Below are positions 1 through 9,858 of a stretch of DNA of 64,000 bases, in pieces; the stretch's first letter is position 1; every line of letters begins with the position of its first letter. The stretch lies in contig NC_135251.1 in the NCBI RefSeq assembly GCF_964204865.1, positions 19,716,001 to 19,780,000 of the forward strand, in the 5' to 3' direction. Source of the stretch: Styela clava (lineage: Eukaryota > Chordata > Ascidiacea > Stolidobranchia > Styelidae). The notes below the pieces were generated by a model that saw only the letters and a program-made list of their open reading frames with translations, was not told the DNA's origin and did not search any database. The translations under genes were made by a program, and so were the position numbers.

Positions 1-59
1 CTGTGATACCGATGTTTTTCTCATCTTTGACAGAGTTTATTGTTTTATTTTTAATTCAT

Positions 60-1215
60 CATTTTATAGGATATGCAGATGAAAAACAAAATTTCGTGTT
101 TAGCTAGCTTGTAGTATGATATCACAAAATTATCTCAAGAACGGATTGATATGCATTACAAGTGCATCCAAGCCCTTCTACTAACACCGCAGTAGGATGT
201 ATCAGTTGCACTTATTATTAGTTACACGATTGCTGAGTAACGTTTTGAAGTCGTCTATTCTAACTGAAAAACAATATTTACCAAAAAATTTGAATCATTT
301 CTGGTTTTGCAAATGATTTGTAAAATGTTTATTTTCTAATAGTATGAACGGCAATACCTGCTGCAATATTATATATATTTCCATCGTCGTTATTGTCCTT
401 CATTTCCATGTCTGAGTTCGGAGGTAGATCATAAAAATTTTCCATTTTCAAATTTTCTGGTTGTCGAGGAGAAGACTTTGAATAATCTATATTTGAAGTT
501 CCCTTAATAACGGGGAATTACCAAGAAAAAATGGCAAATAACATTATTCGCACATGAAATTTAAATAAGATGTCAACCAATGGCTATCACAAAATTTTAA
601 TAAATTGTTGAAAAGGCTGTTTTGGCCATCAATCTACCTCACAAAAAACATTATTTTCTGGCAAATATCATGCTTCCTGGTAATTCAAAATGACATCGCT
701 ATTACATTTCTCCATCTCAGCTTGTGCTGCGTATTCATTCTACACAATATAATATATATACAAATGCTCGCTCTCGCTATTTTCCCTAAAGTAGAATATT
801 GCAGCTACATCGTATTTATATGGTAATCCGTCAAAAGAGTGTTAAATTTGAGTTGCAGTAATTTTAAACCGTGACTGTTTTAGTCAAGTGAAAAAAATGC
901 ATAGCATATAGGAATGCCTATTCCTCTCGTTTAATGACGGTGATTCAATACGGTGTACTCAGTAAGGATAACTGTCGTAATAATTTGTGAGTAAAGTTCG
1001 TAGTAAAGTACCATCTATGTTTAACCATACAAAATATTTTTGTATTTAGATTTGTGCCAGTGAACGCAATTTCCGAGAATTATTTGACGTATTGTATAGT
1101 TCCTAGTTCCTGGTGTCGGCAATCATTATATCAATGTTTTTCATGATCAAACTTATAACGAATTGGAGGTTGCTGAAATTCCAACTTCCTCTCAAATTGA
1201 AATTCAAGCGGCAGT
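60..1215 (-). repeat. Left arm of a decayed inverted duplication
   Basis: The reverse complement of this stretch matches 2525-3353 and, after an inserted element, 4554-4680. Shared landmarks are the stretch with 'gagaggaagtt' (1189 region against 2559 region), the 'aaccgtgac' block (868 against 2860 region) and the tail exon (329-502 against 3044-3258). The outermost match pairs 'tgcattacaagtgcatcca' near 152 with its reverse complement near 4620. The arms are clearly diverged, so the event is old. The arm includes one putative coding exon, described separately, and otherwise intron-like sequence. Confidence 0.75.
329..502 (-). CDS. Putative terminal exon of an unknown transmembrane protein (cytoplasmic tail), partial
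   Basis: I do not recognise this family. On the minus strand the frame from 502 to the stop at 329-331 is open for 57 codons, starts after a possible acceptor (AAG at 503-505 preceded by a pyrimidine-rich tract) and encodes a hydrophilic, Asp/Asn-rich segment with tyrosines in the contexts IDYSKS, NFYDLPP and NIYNIA. Such tyrosine contexts resemble phosphorylation-dependent signalling tails, but that is inference. A homologous exon lies in the opposite arm at 3044-3258 with one in-frame stop. Frame conservation across two otherwise diverged arms is the main reason to call it coding. No upstream exon on the minus strand could be assigned. Confidence 0.3.
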   Translation of the reverse strand, partial: GTSNIDYSKSSPRQPENLKMENFYDLPPNSDMEMKDNNDDGNIYNIAAGIAVHTIRK

Positions 1216-2524
1216 TTGTCACGTTTGCTTATACATATGACTTGGCAGAACATATGTTTTTCTCGAAAATGACGAGTAGACATTTTCTGTTTATTTTTTC
1301 ACAAGATTTCATATCAAGATCATATCAACAAAAATATCAGTCATTTTTATAATTTGATAATCTTCATAAAAGAAAAATTGTGAGCGCCAAATAAAACTCA
1401 CCTCCACCATCATACATCGATAAAATAAAGGTCATGCGAAACGATATGATAGAGATGCTTTATTCAGAAATATTTGTGAATCGATCTTTGTAATAGATAC
1501 AAAAAATGACCGATGCATGTTTTATGTGGTATTAGAGCGTCTATGCATTCTTTCCACAGAAGGTGATAATTGCAATATATTATCTGAGAAAATTGCCACG
1601 CTTACGCTCTTAATTGAACCAGTGTTATGCTATGTTATGTTAAGCTTTTTCTATTCAAGTTTTCTACAAAGTAAAATTATTATCGAATGTTTAATAAAAC
1701 AGTTCGTGCTTCATATCTAAGAGATAACTCCAATCTTCTGAACGGTAACGGTATTTTGTAATTTATAGCTAGGCAATCGGCGAAGGTATTGCAGAATGGG
1801 TAGCGTATATTATCAAGGCGGTATTTTAACGAGTGCTCAATCTCAAGTAGTAATTGTTGTATTTCTGGCTTGGGCAATTTTGTGTCGAAATCGTAAAAAA
1901 TTTGCGTTGTGGTTATTTACGAACGGAAATATTACCACACAATGTTTTGATTATGGTTTCCATTTCCTAATATGTGTATGTGTAATATGTCTATTATTGC
2001 TCTATATTTATTCAAATTGAAGATAAAAAACACAATTTCGTGCGCTATATGTGAACTTTTATACACTGTGGGTTTCATGAATCTAATGTATCTTCAATAA
2101 TTTTTTTCTCTTTTCATTGAATGAATTATATTCTTCCGAATTGTGGATAAAAGCGTCATTAATTAACGAAGTCGTGCGTTTACCTTCAATGCAATTGTCA
2201 TCATGTTCTTCTAGGAGTAAGATTACTGGCCGTGGAAAGTAGGTTTTTCACAACAAAACATAGATATAAGCTGCATTGGGTTATACCATTTTTCTTATCC
2301 TATTTTAAGCATTTGCCACTTAACTGATTGGAGAAGATATTTTCCAACAGCTAGAGGTAGGTAAGATTAAATATGTTATGCTTCAGTTGTGGACATTAGC
2401 TTTATAGAACCCGCACATTAGAATTTCATCAGGCTAAAAAACAAAGTCAGAAATGTGAGCAAACAAAAATTTTAAACTTGTTTTTTTTTTATGTGAAAAA
2501 CATATCTTCTGCCAAATCCTATTA
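1216..2524. other. Spacer between inverted arms, no gene seen
   Basis: AT-rich sequence holding only short open frames in several directions. None shows splice-compatible borders together with recognisable protein content. Confidence 0.5.
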
Positions 2525-3353
2525 GGCAGACGTGACAAACTGACGCTTAAATTTCAATTTGAGAGGAAGTTAAAATTGAAGCAACCTCCAATTCGTGATT
2601 GGTTTGGTCTTGACATACAATGCATGAAAAACATTGATATAATGTTTCTCTTCGTCTTAGGAACAAAACAATACGTCTAACTATTCTCGGAAATTGCATT
2701 TACTGGCGCACATCTGAATATAAAAATATTTTGTATGATGAAACCTAGGTAATGTGAGTTATATCGACAGTTAGTTTTAGTAAGTACTCCGTGTTGAATC
2801 TGCGTCATGAAACGAGGTAGTCATTTTTATGCTTTTCATTGTTCTCACTTAACTAAAAACGGTCACGGTTTAATAATAGTTTAACTCGGGTTGTCATGAA
2901 AAAGTGAATCAAATTTCTTACCAAGAAAACCAAACTTGTGACACTAGATATCGGATACTGAAAGACAAGTTTTTTAGCTTTATGAATAATTTTTGAAACA
3001 TATAGAATGATGTTATTCACCAATTCCTTTTGATAATTCCTAGGTATTAATGGAACTTCAAATATAGATTATTTAAAGGCTTCTCGTCGATGCCCAGAGA
3101 ATTTGAAAATGGAACCTCTTTAATATGATCTACCTCCGAACTTGGAGATGGAAATGAAGGACAATAATGCCGATGCAAGTAGTTATAATATTGCAACAGG
3201 TATTAACGCTCATAATATAAGAAGAAGAAGACATTGCGCAATATCATTTTCGGCGTGAGGATTTATATTTATTGATTTAATTTGTTTGTTTCAATTTGTT
3301 CTTCTGTAAGAATAAGGTATAAATGTACAACGTTTTCTATCAATAGTTCAACT
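2525..3353 (+). repeat. Right arm of the inverted duplication (proximal part)
   Basis: Reverse-complement counterpart of the left arm. It contains an intron-like block at about 2805-2990 that is also present as a direct copy at about 5400-5640, so this family exists at least three times here: once inverted and twice in direct orientation. The arm is interrupted at 3354 by an hAT-like element and resumes at 4554. Confidence 0.75.
3044..3258 (+). pseudogene. Degenerate copy of the tyrosine-containing tail exon
   Basis: This follows a plausible acceptor (TAG at 3041-3043). The frame shares GTSNIDY, PENLKME, YDLPPN and EMEMKDNN with the minus-strand exon at 329-502. It has a TAA just before the YDLPP motif (near 3121), where the other copy reads through, and its 3' end runs on into an arginine-rich stretch before the TGA at 3256-3258. 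It is therefore probably inactive. Family identity is unknown. Confidence 0.4.
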
Positions 3354-4553
3354 CAGTGGTTTCCATACTGTGTGTCGCGACCCCGGATGGGGTCGCGTAA
3401 AGATTTTCCGGGGTCGCCTAATTTCTGTCAAACATGCTCACACAAGTGAATAGGACTTGGAAATTGGAAAGTGAAATTTGTACTGGTCGGCAAGTACCGT
3501 AAAATTACCCAACTTCGGATTTTTCAGCAATACCTCGCCCTTTATTGTCCAAACGGCATCAAAATTGATCGATTATTTCTATAGCTTTTTCGATCATGTT
3601 ACATCCGAATAAGTTGTTGACCGACCCGCTGCTATGCGAATTAGATATCTTTTCCAGGCTGCGTGAAATTATATTGGTTTGTTATTCTGTATCAGTGTAG
3701 CCGCTTAGTTATGGAATATACAGAGCAAAATGGTTTATTTGGCGATCGGCCCCTAACTAGGTGTTTGACAAGTTTGGTATTGATTACCAGGCGAAGTATT
3801 TACACTTTGAGTTTCGATCAGTTGCGAAAACGCTTTGTTAATTTGCGCACGTGTCCAAAAATCTACGAGTCGGCTGCGTGTTTCGTATTGCAATATTGTC
3901 GTATTCGCATTGCATAATTTTGAAGCGTTCCGAGTAGTCAAACACAAAACACAACGAGTTCTAGCATAATAAAAAGCGCCTGAAAGATGTGCTTCCGTAC
4001 ACGTTTTACCTATTTTACTTTCATGCCCTGTTTTACTTTAGAATTAATAATAGAGCAATCTGTAATATGTTAACATTGTACTGAAAATAATAAAGACACT
4101 GTTAGAATATACTAAATAAGATTTAAAATTTATGTATATTTAGAAGCATCTTTGTATCTCCAAAACCTCACTATTGCCGAAGTATCATATACCTTCCCTT
4201 ACAATCTACCGCATTTCATCAAGTTCGTCTATGATTTGCCAAAAAAAACGTTATAATTCTGATCTAAGAGATTTTTACATTGTGGTTTTCATACGATGAC
4301 ATGAGTTATCAAATCTTCCGAAGTTTCCCGTTTTCCAGCGCATTGCCGGACTCGTTCGTATATTTTTGGTCCAATGTTCACCCTTCACTTGCAGTCGACA
4401 TACAGGTACATTGTTCCCATTGAGGTAATTCAACCTATATACAGAACTGATTACTGAGGTTGCTCAACGTTTTTTAATTGTGGGGTCGCGAGTTTATGTG
4501 AGCTTTGATTTTATGAAAATTAGGGTCGCGAAATAAAAATTTGGAAACCACTG
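3354..4553. mobile_element. Non-autonomous hAT-like DNA transposon inserted in the right arm
   Basis: The ends are inverted: 'cagtggtttcca' at 3354-3365 and its complement ending at 4553. Both ends carry GGGTCGCGA-type subterminal motifs (3378-3415, 4485-4531), typical of hAT/Charlie-like elements. The interior has no transposase frame that I can support; open frames of about 64-84 codons near 3663-3947 look spurious. The expected 8-bp target duplication is not clean: gttcaact on the left against gttttgac on the right. The insertion splits the inverted-duplication arm and so is younger than it. Confidence 0.75.
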
Positions 4554-4680
4554 GTTTTGACTAATATTGACAATAGCAGCGGAAAGATCTTATTATGCTG
4601 TAAGTAGAATGGCTTGGGTGCACTTGTAATGCATATATATCTGTTCTCGTCATAATTTCGTGATGATGTACCACAGTCTA
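4554..4680 (+). repeat. Right arm of the inverted duplication, distal part beyond the hAT insertion
   Basis: The segment containing 'gcttgggtgcacttgtaatg' (from about 4611) is the reverse complement of about 140-175 at the left edge. It shows that the arm continues on the far side of the transposon. Confidence 0.6.
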
Positions 4681-4771
4681 AGAAAACGCGAAATCTGCAC
4701 ATCTTATGTAACAGTGAATAAAAAAATAAATAAAAAAATATCAATATTATCGATAGCTATGCACATCTTTA

Positions 4772-4951
4772 ATGCTAAATCATAAATTTATCTTTATTGC
4801 CACTGACACAGCAAAAAGAACCAGCAGAAATACTAACAAAATATTCAATACAGCAATCGAAAAAGGAGCAATATGCCTGCTTGTCTTTCTAATCGTACTT
4901 TTGTTACTACGTGTAGCTGCAATCTCGTATTTCGGCTCCATTGTATTTCAG
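4772..4951 (+). CDS. Candidate single transmembrane exon of an unknown protein
   Basis: An open frame encodes a basic, Thr/Asn-rich juxtamembrane stretch followed by a strongly hydrophobic segment (core LLVFLIVLLLL) and ends at a possible GTATAT donor at 4952. About 450 bases downstream lies the intron-like repeat (5400-5640) that in the paralogous copy at 2805-3040 sits just before a tail exon; here the tail exon itself is not found. This suggests a fragment of the same family as 329-502 and 3044-3258, in the order membrane exon, intron, cytoplasmic tail. The start and upstream exon are unclear, and it may be a relic. Confidence 0.22.
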
Positions 4952-5394
4952 GTATATATAGTTCAATTAATGAGATCAATGCCAAATTTTTATTTAATAA
5001 TTTCAAAAATACTTGATTAAGCACTGCAATTTGAATTATAGTAAAGCATCCAGCCCAATTATCTTAATTAGGCCTACTATATGAAATAATCGTAGGTTCA
5101 TATACAAACTACTCCATTTGAATTATTACTATGTTTATTTTAGAAATATTTATCAATTATATTGTTTAGCATTTTTAAAGATTTATACAGATTTTTTGAA
5201 ATACATCTATAACGCTGTTTTATTTTACACAAATGAATGAAAATGTGAACAGTTTAATATTAAGTGAGTATGTAGTAAGTAGTGAATATCTTTCGAAATA
5301 AGATTTTATGGGGACGAGTCCTCAAACATTCCTATATTTCTTTGTTGTTTTATATTTCACATAAGTTAATCCAATTATCTGTATCATTGGTAAT

Positions 5395-5645
5395 GTTGTC
5401 ATGAAACTAGGTAGATATTTTGATGCTTTTCATTGTTCTCGCTCAACTAAAACAGTCACGGTTTAATCTTAGTTTAACTTGGGTTGACATAGAAAACTGA
5501 ATCAAATTTGTTACCAAGAACGCCAAACTTGTGACAATAGATATCGGATACTGGACGACAAAAAAAACGAATTTTAGCAATATTAATAAATTTTGAAACA
5601 TGTGTGACTAAAATTATAAAGCGAATAAGTTCATCCAATTCTTTG
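5395..5645 (+). repeat. Third copy of the intron-like repeat of the tail-exon family
   Basis: Direct diverged copy of 2805-3035. Shared blocks include 'gatgcttttcattgttctc' at about 5422 (cf. 2830 region), the 'acggtttaat' block and 'agatatcggatactg'. The similarity stops at the position where the tail exon begins in the other copy. Confidence 0.6.
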
Positions 5646-5649
5646 TATC

Positions 5650-7910
5650 ATTGGTAAAGTTGTAATCATAAGGCGGAAACTACGTCAGGCAATGACGAAT
5701 GGGTATCTGGTCTACTGCATTAATAAAAAGTGAGCTCAAATTTTCTTTTCAACTATATGATAGCACGCATCAACTGACGCTTTGTAATCATAAAATGAAA
5801 ACGCCAAATATCTATCTTCTGCTGATGGAGTGGAAGGTATTACCACCTAATTATTAGCTTAAAACATATTATTTTGTCAGACTATATGGTCAGCGAAAAA
5901 GAGAATGGATGGAGAAAAGGAAATACTATCAATACCACTGTAAACTTGCATCTTATCAACCTTAAAACGCAAATTTCGCAAGTTTTTAGGTCTAGTTAAC
6001 ATACTTGTGAAGCCAATTTTTGTATGGTTTTCGGGAAAATATTTTCTACGATATTGATGTGATTATCATCATGCGGTTCTGCAACCCTTATATACAAATC
6101 TTGCTGAGCAAAAATCGAATTACAGTCTCGCCATTTCCAAATTTATAGTTCCATTTTTTGCAAGTATGTTCTGGTGTCAATGAAAATTAAACACGTATTT
6201 GAATTTTTGGCATTTGCAATAGTGAACAATATTAAATTTGGGTCAATCGAGCACAAGTTACCATCTTCTCAGAAGCTGAAGAACGTGAACTGCAAATTTA
6301 GCGCTGATTTTATCTTTATTTCAATATTTTAAGAAATGGTAAAGCTGATCAAAAACACGAAGTCATGATAGTAGAACTTGGAAACAGGATCAACAATCAA
6401 CAGAGTTTATCATGTGTACGTTCACTCTAGACACTTAAAACTGTTTTTTTTTCTACGATGATTATATGCAAAGAATTATGAGGATACGATGGACGTATGT
6501 CATAACATTCATCGGCGTAATCGTGTGTGCATAACTGTTTCTAATTCATAAAATAAGCGTATTTTCCCTAAGTTTCAGATAAAGATCGTATATTAGAAGT
6601 GATGGTTATCGTTGATTATTAGCCGTGCATTCAGCATGTAAGGAAAGTAAACCTATTTCTACTTACTTGTGTTTTTGTAGTTTAACGTGGTGTTTGGTTT
6701 GAAATCAACTTGTTGTCAAGTATACGTTAAACTAAGCTTTTTATTCACGAATATCCACCTCGTGAACTAATTATCTCCTTTTTTGTCTCATATTGCTTCA
6801 TATTTTAGATTTGAAATTTATTACAGTATGCAAATTTTTTCCTGTATATATATATTAGGGGCTCAGCAGAATCAAATTTTAATTTGAAATTCGGCTTGAA
6901 GTACGTGAAATTCTACATCTGGTTCAACTTGAATAACTTGAAAACTTGAATTGGTTAATGGTCAGTCATGGTACTGTTCACACTGTGCCTGCCAATGTAA
7001 TGTTGCTTTTTGTTTTCGCACCATTTATGTTAAGTTCTGAGATGAAAACCAGGCATATATACTCATCAAAAATACAATAAGATTACAGTCTATGTAAAAT
7101 GAATTGTTTTGAGTTCAGTCAATAGAGAACTATACTACAAAGTTTTGTTATCGGTTTTCACGCTTTGCTTTTAACACTTGTAGCTGCAATATAAACATTT
7201 GGACATTTTCACGTTGTTGCGTATAGTATTCACGGGTGAATATCTCTTTAGTATTGAGTGACCGGATATCAGATGAGATGCAGAGCACAAAGTATTTATT
7301 GATGTTGAAGTTTTATTTCTCAGTCTCCCAAGTTCAGAAAAGAATGTAACGATACCCCATATATAGCTTCTTCGTGTAAGTTTTTTTTGCTAAGATATGT
7401 TCAGCGTCTGGGCATATATGCGAAATGCGCATTCATTTTATAGCTAAAACAAAATTCTCGCGGTGCGCCATGTGAATATTGTGTGCGATTTCAATTTACA
7501 CAATTCCATCATAATAAAAAACTGAAATATTAAACATCAATATTATATTCTTAAATAGTGCCTATTTAATAATGTTGTATGAAATGTCCGTAATTCTACC
7601 AAAGTTATATACCCATCCGTTGGTCAAGTTTTTATCCTTCGTTCCTATTAAAAATCATGGGGTGTAGCGCTCGAGTTATGGTGCTTAGGTTTGGGGATAA
7701 AGTTATCTGTGTAAATGATGATGAATCACTATTGATTTCCTGTTACATTTCCAGCACTTCAAACAATTTACTAACATCAAATATCTCATGATATCTTTTT
7801 ATTACGATATTAGCCATAATAGCGCTCTGCGTTAAATAAACTATCAAAGCGCAGTGTGTATATAACGGATGAGATATAGAGGGTTAATGACAATGCTGCT
7901 GAATTCTATT
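5650..7910. other. Intergenic, no gene seen
   Basis: AT-rich DNA with no convincing exon, repeat border or RNA gene. Confidence 0.5.
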
Positions 7911-7918
7911 ACCTATAG

Positions 7919-8750
7919 CAGGGATGGCGAACCACTGACCCACCGCGTATAAAAAATAAAAATGCTAACATATCAGTGATAAAAATTGATAAAACCGGCC
8001 CTAAATTAATTTAACAATACCTAAACTATTATAATCTACCGTCAGTTGGGCAGTCAGGGCCGCGAGAGCTCATATATATTCAAATTGTTAATTTCGGGCC
8101 GGTATGGTAATTTTCAAAACCCCATAATCTTGGACGCATGTCTGCACCGCTGTAAACCATTATTCAGCTATTGGCTCTGACATCGTTTATGACATAACAA
8201 TGCAACTGATATGTTCATTTGTCGCTACGTCTGGTCTCTTTCGGAAGTTTATCTGCAGACTGTTTTAGGGGTTATGCGAGAACTAGATGCTACTTTGTAT
8301 TTTATTAGTTCCTCGCCCACAATAGCGTTAAGAGAACAAAATCTTTTAGACTTGAAATAAAAGCCTAGAAATCTGAAATAACAATGGGGCAGTGTAAAAG
8401 TGCCTTAATGAGGTTGAAAGTTGATTGAAAAATAGAACACTGTCAGGGTGGGATTCTCTCCAAACTCTTTGAAACCGTAAAATAATTTACCGCATCATCC
8501 TAAACGTTTTTGGTAATTCATATGTGTGTTTTCGTACTCTAATTTCATAAAATCGAGAGTCATAAAAAGTCCCTGATAGAAGTGATGCATAAGTAAAGCC
8601 TGAAACTACACCAACAGAAGCTTAAAAGATTTGTTTCAGAAGTTTCTTATAGATACAAACATTGATCATATATCTGTGACCCACTCTCTTCTGTTCCGCG
8701 ATAAAAATATAATTTTTGACCCATTCATTGAAAAAGGTTCGTCATCCCTG
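7919..8750. mobile_element. Non-autonomous hAT element with perfect 8-bp target duplication
   Basis: The left terminus 'cagggatggcgaacc' (7919-7933) is mirrored by 'ggttcgtcatccctg' ending at 8750. The flanks are identical 8-mers, acctatag, at 7911-7918 and 8751-8758. CAGGG...CCCTG ends with an 8-bp duplication are diagnostic of the hAT superfamily. The 832-bp interior has a GC-rich 'gggccgcgagag'-type subterminal stretch near 8058 and no transposase, so it would depend on an autonomous relative. Confidence 0.88.
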
Positions 8751-8910
8751 ACCTATAGGAACAAGTCAGAATCAACTGTTACCAGGTTCACTCGACAAGT
8801 CACTCTTTTGTGTGAAAGATCATTTCGGTCTCGGTATCTCTCGGACAAAAAGATAAAGTATACACTTGAGCTGGTATGAAAGATTTCGAAAAACATATAC
8901 AGAATATTGT

Positions 8911-9160
8911 GGGTCCGGTCAACGTTCTCTCTAAGATGCGCGGCCGCGCAGGTGGTCGAGAATCCCCGCGCAGTACTTTCGTTCTGCCGCGCACTGCATA
9001 AATATTGAGTTTATAAATAAATTCTGTATTTGTTTAAAATGTTGTGGTCTTTTCTATTTTTTCTAATTTTCCGCGTAATTTTTTTTTTTTTTGGAGCTCA
9101 CATGGCCTTCTATTCCGCGCAACTAAGCAAGCTCTTAGAGAGAACGTTGGGTCCGGGTCT
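8911..9160. mobile_element. Small inverted-repeat element
   Basis: The core 'caacgttctctctaag' near 8919-8935 recurs as its complement near 9134-9149, with GGTCCGG-like sequence outside both ends. The interior is about 250 bp, unusually GC-rich near 8936-8998 (CGCGGCCGCGC) and T-rich near 9078. It resembles a MITE or fossil DNA transposon; the family is not identified. Confidence 0.5.
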
Positions 9161-9858
9161 TTATAATTCGAGAACTTGTGTGTTTCCAGAAGCCTCCAAT
9201 AAAAAACAATAGCAGAACCTGCTTAATATATTGCCAAAAGTCGTTTAAATTAGAGTTTTGAGACTATACGTACGATTGCTACTGACCGTTTTTGCCATCA
9301 ATTGTGCCCCACTATATTTCAAAATCCATCAGTCGCACATTTCTAATATGAAATCATGCTGACTTTGCTGCAGTTGTAATCCATAACTACCAGAAAGGAT
9401 TAGCATAGCTGGATCAAGTCCTATTGAACAGAGGTTATTGAGTGCATGTCCACGAATGTACCAGTAAGAAAAGAAGCCAGTTACTCTGAATAGCCGTTTA
9501 CGACTTATGGGGGCGAAATTTGGAATAATGCAATTTTTCAATTATTGGTGTGGTACAACAAAACCTCACGCTTGTCATTCTCATGGATTTGTTAAACGAA
9601 ATTCAAGGTATGACCATGCTGTTATGTTATCCCATAGATTTATGTGACAATGAAATTTTTAAATGTCGCATTGACTGAAATCGCTCGTATCGCGACTGCG
9701 CTTTTTACCTCTCTATCGTCAACAACAGCTGAATAGGTGGGTCAACAATAGGTCTCAAGCGAATTCTGATCATTTTATTACTATTCAGAGTGTGCATAGT
9801 GCAGAGGACCTTTTGAAGTCATTACCGGTTAGTGTAGCGAATATTTATACGACTTAAA
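9161..9858. other. Region upstream of the CANT1-like gene
   Basis: Presumed promoter and 5' leader of the apyrase gene. No TATA box or leader exon could be assigned with confidence. A possible acceptor (GTGCAG) lies about 55 bases before the start codon. Confidence 0.3.

Noticed and set aside
3663-3947. Overlapping open frames on both strands
   Set aside because: They lie inside a non-autonomous hAT element, with no homology to transposases and no codon or splice support.
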